Positions 59,810-64,000 of a stretch of DNA of 64,000 nucleotides are shown piece after piece. This DNA is from Dokdonella sp041395345. Lineage in GTDB: Bacteria > Pseudomonadota > Gammaproteobacteria > Xanthomonadales > Rhodanobacteraceae. The notes under the pieces were generated by a model. It ran no database searches and had not been told where the DNA came from. It saw only the letters and a list, made by a program, of their open reading frames with translations. Both the position numbers and the translations under genes were made by a program. How positions within the stretch are numbered: position 1 is the first letter of the stretch; the number at the start of each line of letters is the position of its first letter. The stretch covers positions 1 to 64,000 of the forward strand of contig NZ_JAWLAR010000016.1 of the NCBI RefSeq assembly GCF_041395345.1, read 5' to 3'.

Positions 59810-61959
59810 GTCGGTCTGTCCCCAATCGCCTGTTGCGCGGCATGCGTGCGCGCCGTGCCCTGATCATCCTGGCCAGTGCCTTGCCGATGATTGCGGCCCT
59901 GCTGTTCGCGATGCGCAACCAGCTCGCCGCAGCGCTGGTCATCGCGACCGCGGTCGCGATGGCGATGGCGCTCGCCGGCTGGCTCTGGTTCGCGCTGCGC
60001 GGTCTCCGCGTCGAGCAGGTCGTCCGTCGTCTCGATGCATCGATGCCGTTGCTCGATGACAGCAGCGACCTGCTTCTGCGCGACGACGCCGGGCTGTCCG
60101 CACTCGAGAAACTGCAGCGCCGGCGTATCTCGGACCGACTCGATGGCTCGCGCCCTGCGGACGTGCGCGAAGCCTGGCCGTGGCGACGCATCGCATTGCT
60201 CGGCCTGCTTGCAGCGGGCATCGCGCTGGCGTCGTTGTACCGGCCCGAGGCCGGCATGCCGGAGGCGGAAACACCGTCAGCAATGGCCCAGCCGGATCAG
60301 GTCGCCCGCGTCACGTCGTTGAAGTCGATCCGGATCGACATCGAGCCGCCCGCCTACACGGGTCTGCCTTCGCGAAGAGAGTCCACCCTCGATGTCGAAG
60401 CCGCGCAGGGTTCGACCCTGCACTGGAAGCTCGCATTTTCGCCGGAACCGGGAGCCGCGTCCCTGCAGTTCCATGACGGATCGACGCTTCCGCTTCGCAA
60501 GGAAGGCGAAGCCTGGGCTGCCGAAACGGAACTCGGGCAGTCGACCCTGTATCGCATCGTGCTCGGCGCGGCGCCACCGCTCGAAGAAGATCGCCTGTAT
60601 CGACTCGATGCGATCGCGGACCAGCCGCCGACCATACGCGTGATCCTGCCCGAGAAGACACTGAGCCAGGTCGAGCCGGGTCAACAGTCATGGCAACTCG
60701 AATTCGAAGTCAGCGACGACTATGGCGTTGGCGACGCCAGCCTGGGCATCATCCTGGCCCAGGGCAGTGGCGAACAGGTCACGGTCAGCGAGCGTAGCGA
60801 GCGCTTGCGTGCCGAGTCCGCCGGCAGTGCACGCCAGAAAACGTTCAGGCGAAAGCTGTCGCTGGGATCGACGGGGATCACGCCCGGCGACGATCTGATC
60901 GTTCGGCTCAGTGTACGTGATCTGCGCAAGCCACAAGCCAACGTCGCACGCAGCGCGAGCTACATCCTGCGCTGGCCAGCGGAAATGGCCAGTGAGAGCG
61001 AGGGCGTGGAAGGCATCGTGCAGAAAGTCCTGCCTGCCTATTTTCGCAGCCAGCGCCAGATCATCATCGATACCGAGGCACTGCTCGCCGAGCGCGATCA
61101 ACTGGACGCCGATCGTTTCCTTGCGCGTTCCGACACGATCGGCGTCGATCAGAAGATCCTGCGTCTGCGCTATGGGCAGTTCCTTGGGGAGGAATTCGAG
61201 TCCGGTGGTGGCGCGGGCCCCGAGCATCAGGCGTCCGAAGACGACGAGCACAAGGACGAGCCCACTCAACTCGATGCTCTGCCTGCCGGGCACAGCCACG
61301 ATGACGGGCATGACCACGGCAATGCGGAATTCGGTGTCGCCGACGACGTGCTCGCCGAGTTCGGCCACGCCCACGATCACGCCGAAGCCGCGACCCTGCT
61401 GGATCCGGAAACAAAGAAGATTCTCAAATCCGCCCTGGCCGAAATGTGGCAGGCCGAACTGCATCTGCGTCTCGGCGAGCCGGCCAGGGCTTTGCCGTTC
61501 GAGAACCGGGCGCTGGCCTACATCAAGCAGGTGCAGCAGGCTTCGCGCATCTATCTGGCGCGCGTCGGTCTTGAGCTGCCACCGGTTGATGAAAGCCGGC
61601 GCCTGTCCGGCAAGCGCGAAGGTCTGCGCGATCCGCGCGGCGTGCTGATGCCGGCTGATGCCGGTGACGAGTTCCTTGAACAGGCGTACCGCGCGCTCTC
61701 GAATGGAGAATCGATCGACCTCGTAGTACTCGAAGCCTGGGTGCGCCAGCACGAATCCCACCTCGATGATCCGCTGGACCTGATTGCCGCGCTCGACGTG
61801 TTGCGTCGCGAACCGGCTTGCGATGCGTGTCGCGAGAGCGTGCTCGATGCGCTCTGGGCGCTGTTGCCGGTGCCGCCAGCAGAAACACCTTCGCGCGCGG
61901 AACCGGATGCCGTCGGCAAGGCCTATCTCGATGGGCTCGGCGCGGAGGTGCAACCGTGA
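59806..61959 (+). CDS. DUF4175-family membrane protein with His/Asp-rich insert
   Basis: A 717-residue protein with two N-terminal transmembrane helices (about 17-35 and 40-62), a third at about 127-145, then a long periplasmic region with DUF4175 features (IRIDIEPPAYTGLPSRR, RLYRLDAIADQPPTI, FEVSDDYGVGDASL). An insert at about 480-530 is rich in His, Asp and Glu (GHSHDDGHDHG, FGHAHDHAEA) and looks able to bind metal ions. ATG 59806 overlaps the upstream TGA (ATGA). Function unknown; DUF4175 proteins are regular members of MoxR clusters. Confidence 0.83.
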   Translation: MSRSVPNRLLRGMRARRALIILASALPMIAALLFAMRNQLAAALVIATAVAMAMALAGWLWFALRGLRVEQVVRRLDASMPLLDDSSDLLLRDDAGLSALEKLQRRRISDRLDGSRPADVREAWPWRRIALLGLLAAGIALASLYRPEAGMPEAETPSAMAQPDQVARVTSLKSIRIDIEPPAYTGLPSRRESTLDVEAAQGSTLHWKLAFSPEPGAASLQFHDGSTLPLRKEGEAWAAETELGQSTLYRIVLGAAPPLEEDRLYRLDAIADQPPTIRVILPEKTLSQVEPGQQSWQLEFEVSDDYGVGDASLGIILAQGSGEQVTVSERSERLRAESAGSARQKTFRRKLSLGSTGITPGDDLIVRLSVRDLRKPQANVARSASYILRWPAEMASESEGVEGIVQKVLPAYFRSQRQIIIDTEALLAERDQLDADRFLARSDTIGVDQKILRLRYGQFLGEEFESGGGAGPEHQASEDDEHKDEPTQLDALPAGHSHDDGHDHGNAEFGVADDVLAEFGHAHDHAEAATLLDPETKKILKSALAEMWQAELHLRLGEPARALPFENRALAYIKQVQQASRIYLARVGLELPPVDESRRLSGKREGLRDPRGVLMPADAGDEFLEQAYRALSNGESIDLVVLEAWVRQHESHLDDPLDLIAALDVLRREPACDACRESVLDALWALLPVPPAETPSRAEPDAVGKAYLDGLGAEVQP

Positions 61960-63674
61960 GCCTATCGCTTGCCAGCCTGCTCGTGATTGTTGTTGCGATC
62001 GTGATTGGAAGCTTCCGCAGCGGACGTGCTCCCGGCATGCGTCGCTGGTTGTTCTCACTCGGACAACTCCTGCTCGGTGCGGCGCTGGCCCTGTTGCTGT
62101 TTCCACCGCCCATAACGCGCAGTGGCGAAACAGCATTCGTGGCGACTTCCGGGACCACCGAAAGCCAATGGACGAGCATCGCGCCGGAAGCAACACGCCT
62201 CGTGTTGCCCGAAGCGGCGTCTGATCCGCACACGGGAGAGCGCGTCGTGGATCTCGCCAGTGCCCTGCGCGAGCATCCGGAAATCGAAAGCCTGCACGTA
62301 CTGGGCGATGGTTTGCCGGAGCGCGATCGCGCTGCTGTGGCCGATCGCGGCCTTGTATTCGAGGCAGCCGATGAACCGCGGGGCGTGGTCGATCTCAAGG
62401 TGCCCGAGGCCGTCGGCGCCGGTACGGTCTGGTCGGTGAGCGGGCGCGTATCCGGGGTGGCCGATGCACGCGTGGAATTGCTCGATCGCAGTGGGGCAGT
62501 CGTCGCGAGTGCGCCGCTGGATGCCGAGGGCCGGTTCGAACTGTCGACCGTCGCGCGATCGAATACGCGCATGCGTTACGGCTTGCGCGTGCTGGATGCC
62601 GAGGATGCAGTGGTCGAGGAGGCGCCGATCGCGGTCGCGGCCGGCAAGGCGGATGCCTTGCGCATCGAGGTGATTGCCGGTGCGCCCGACGCCGAGCTGA
62701 AGTATCTGCGCCGCTGGATAGTCGATGCGGGGCATGTGTTGGGCAGCCAGATCGCATTGAGTCGCGGCATCGAGCAACGCCAGTCGGCAGCGAGTCTTGA
62801 TCCCGGCAGTCTTGCAGAAACCGACCTGCTGATCCTTGACGAGCGTGCCTGGACCGGGTTGCCGCAATCGGCGCGCGAGTCGATCCGGGCTGCCGTCGAG
62901 GCCGGCATGGGACTGCTGCTGCGCGTGACTGGCCCGGTTCCCTCGAAAGTGGCCGAGGATTGGGCGGCGCTCGGATTCCAGCTGGACGATGCCGATGTTT
63001 CGCGCAGCGTCGAAGTCGGCAACCTGCCCGGCGAGCCGGGCGAAAGCCGAACCCTGAGTCGCCGTCCGCTTGTTGTGCGCGCTGCGGATTCGGTGCCCTT
63101 GCTGGTGGCATCGGATGGATCGGACCTGGCCCGCTGGCGTGCGCTGGGGCAGGGCCGGGTCGGCCTCTGGTTGCCGCTGGATACCTGGCGCATGACCCTC
63201 GAAGGCGATCGCCACACCTACGAAACGCTTTGGAGCGACACTTTTTCCACGCTGGCCCGCGCCCGCGGAAAGGCGACGCCGCAATGGCCACGGCAGGTGC
63301 GCGTCGATCAGCGCAGCGTGATCTGCGGGCTGCAAACCGGCGCAGAGATCGAAAACGCGGACGGCGTTTCCCGTGCGCTGCTGGTCGAGACCGACGACGC
63401 ATCTTCCAGCGCCGCATGGTGGCCGGATCGCGCGGGTTGGCATGAACTGATCAACGGCGAAGAACGCTGGCCGATTCATGTACTTGATCGCGGCGAAGCC
63501 GATTCCCTGCAGCGCATGGCCACGCGCGAAGCAACCCTGGCCCTGGTCAATGAAACGCCGGTGGAACGGCGTACCCTCATCGATATGCCACGCTGGCCGT
63601 TCTTCCTGCTCTGGCTGGCACTGGCCGGAATGGTCTGGTGGCTGGAGCGTCGCAGGCCCATCTCGCAGCCATGA
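61956..63674 (+). CDS. Membrane protein of the MoxR cluster, GATase-like fold
   Basis: A 572-residue protein starting at GTG 61956, which overlaps the DUF4175 stop (GTGA). Two N-terminal helices (about 4-21 and 31-50) and one near the C-terminus (about 544-562) flank a large periplasmic part. That part contains a transthyretin-like beta unit (about 150-190; VSGRVSGVADARVELLD, DAEGRFELS) and an alpha/beta stretch (about 240-330; LLILDERAWTGLP, GMGLLLRVTG) like the amidotransferase-like domain of other MoxR-cluster proteins. Last gene of the run. Confidence 0.78.
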   Translation: MSLSLASLLVIVVAIVIGSFRSGRAPGMRRWLFSLGQLLLGAALALLLFPPPITRSGETAFVATSGTTESQWTSIAPEATRLVLPEAASDPHTGERVVDLASALREHPEIESLHVLGDGLPERDRAAVADRGLVFEAADEPRGVVDLKVPEAVGAGTVWSVSGRVSGVADARVELLDRSGAVVASAPLDAEGRFELSTVARSNTRMRYGLRVLDAEDAVVEEAPIAVAAGKADALRIEVIAGAPDAELKYLRRWIVDAGHVLGSQIALSRGIEQRQSAASLDPGSLAETDLLILDERAWTGLPQSARESIRAAVEAGMGLLLRVTGPVPSKVAEDWAALGFQLDDADVSRSVEVGNLPGEPGESRTLSRRPLVVRAADSVPLLVASDGSDLARWRALGQGRVGLWLPLDTWRMTLEGDRHTYETLWSDTFSTLARARGKATPQWPRQVRVDQRSVICGLQTGAEIENADGVSRALLVETDDASSSAAWWPDRAGWHELINGEERWPIHVLDRGEADSLQRMATREATLALVNETPVERRTLIDMPRWPFFLLWLALAGMVWWLERRRPISQP

Positions 63675-64000
63675 AGAATCCTGAAGGATAGATTTTCCCG
63701 CTGGGACTGGTAGCAGCTGTTCCTAAGAGGGACCTCGCCTTGTCGTGACTCTTCGTCGAAACCTCGCGAGAGAGCATCGCCCCTGAAGGGCCTCCTACGA
63801 AAAGCCTTTCCGCTGGATTCGACTCCTGCACGCAGTGATTGGGGCGCCGAGCCTCATTGCTGCTGTAGGGGGCCCCTTCAGGGACGATGCTTTTCACAGA
63901 CTGTCGCGCAACTTGCTGAAAGGCATCGCAACCAAAGAAAGTCCCCTCTCGGGTCGGCCAAAACCTGCTCCTGCGGGGTGAGTGTGATGCCCCTGTTTCG
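63675..64000. repeat. REP/BIME-like repeats at the window end
   Basis: No gene supported. GCATCGCCCCTGAAGGGCCT (63774-63798 arm) and GGGGCCCCTTCAGGGACGAT (63865-63890 arm) are inverted copies of one palindromic unit, about 65 bases apart. Further short pieces (AGGCATCGCAACC; CCTGCTCCTGCGGGG) resemble the repeat at 56621-56705. The stretch may continue beyond the window. Confidence 0.75.

Noticed and set aside
61240..61400. His-rich insert as a sign of a frameshift
   Set aside because: The reading frame and charge pattern continue normally on both sides and the overlap with the next gene is intact, so it is a genuine insert.

Overview
The window looks like a chromosomal segment of a GC-rich gammaproteobacterium of the Lysobacterales (Xanthomonadales), most like the Rhodanobacteraceae. 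This is inferred from the 41-residue zinc-free type L36, the very long DUF349 protein, the many TonB-dependent and surface proteins, the intergenic palindromic repeats, and three surface proteins ending in a short Phe-x-x-Gly-Phe motif. No rRNA, tRNA, CRISPR array, phage or transposase gene was recognised.

Layout. 1-17.7 kb: a DUF2855 enzyme, two membrane proteins of unknown role, a TonB-dependent receptor, a 7TMR-DISM diguanylate cyclase, an 860-residue aromatic/glycine-rich secreted protein, an exported metallo-beta-lactamase-fold hydrolase divergent from an MDR oxidoreductase, a small secreted protein, a second TonB receptor and a DUF502 protein. 18-35 kb: an arylsulfatase, two related membrane-anchored dihaem cytochromes c, katG with an OxyR-like site upstream, a BamA/TamA-type surface antigen, a DUF481 outer-membrane protein, a BNR/sialidase-like secreted protein, an ICMT-like methyltransferase, a decayed Calx-beta/DUF11 gene end, an NTF2-like protein, a CurA-like reductase, an FG-GAP/ASPIC secreted protein and a NarL-type regulator. 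35.7-41.6 kb: the gltBD glutamate synthase operon. 41.9-48.8 kb (minus strand): rpmJ, then a run of a small secreted protein, aguA, aguB, a TraB-family protein and a DUF349 protein; aguA and aguB are the last two steps from agmatine to putrescine. 49.2-55.8 kb: selO, two tandem TldD-like metallopeptidases carrying twin-arginine leaders, and a PmbA/TldE partner without a leader. 55.9-63.7 kb: a DUF4159 protein and a tightly coupled MoxR-DUF58-BatA-DUF4175-membrane protein operon.

How the genes fit together. Three sets act as units: GltB and GltD form one enzyme; AguA and AguB act in sequence; and the MoxR cluster is coupled by overlapping start/stop codons and probably makes one membrane machine. 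The TldD-TldD-TldE set followed by the DUF4159-MoxR cluster is the least understood part. Intergenic regions hold at least four repeat families, one of which supplies the last codons and stop of aguA. Start codons were chosen from ribosome-binding sites, leader peptides and family alignment recalled from memory; nothing was checked against a database.
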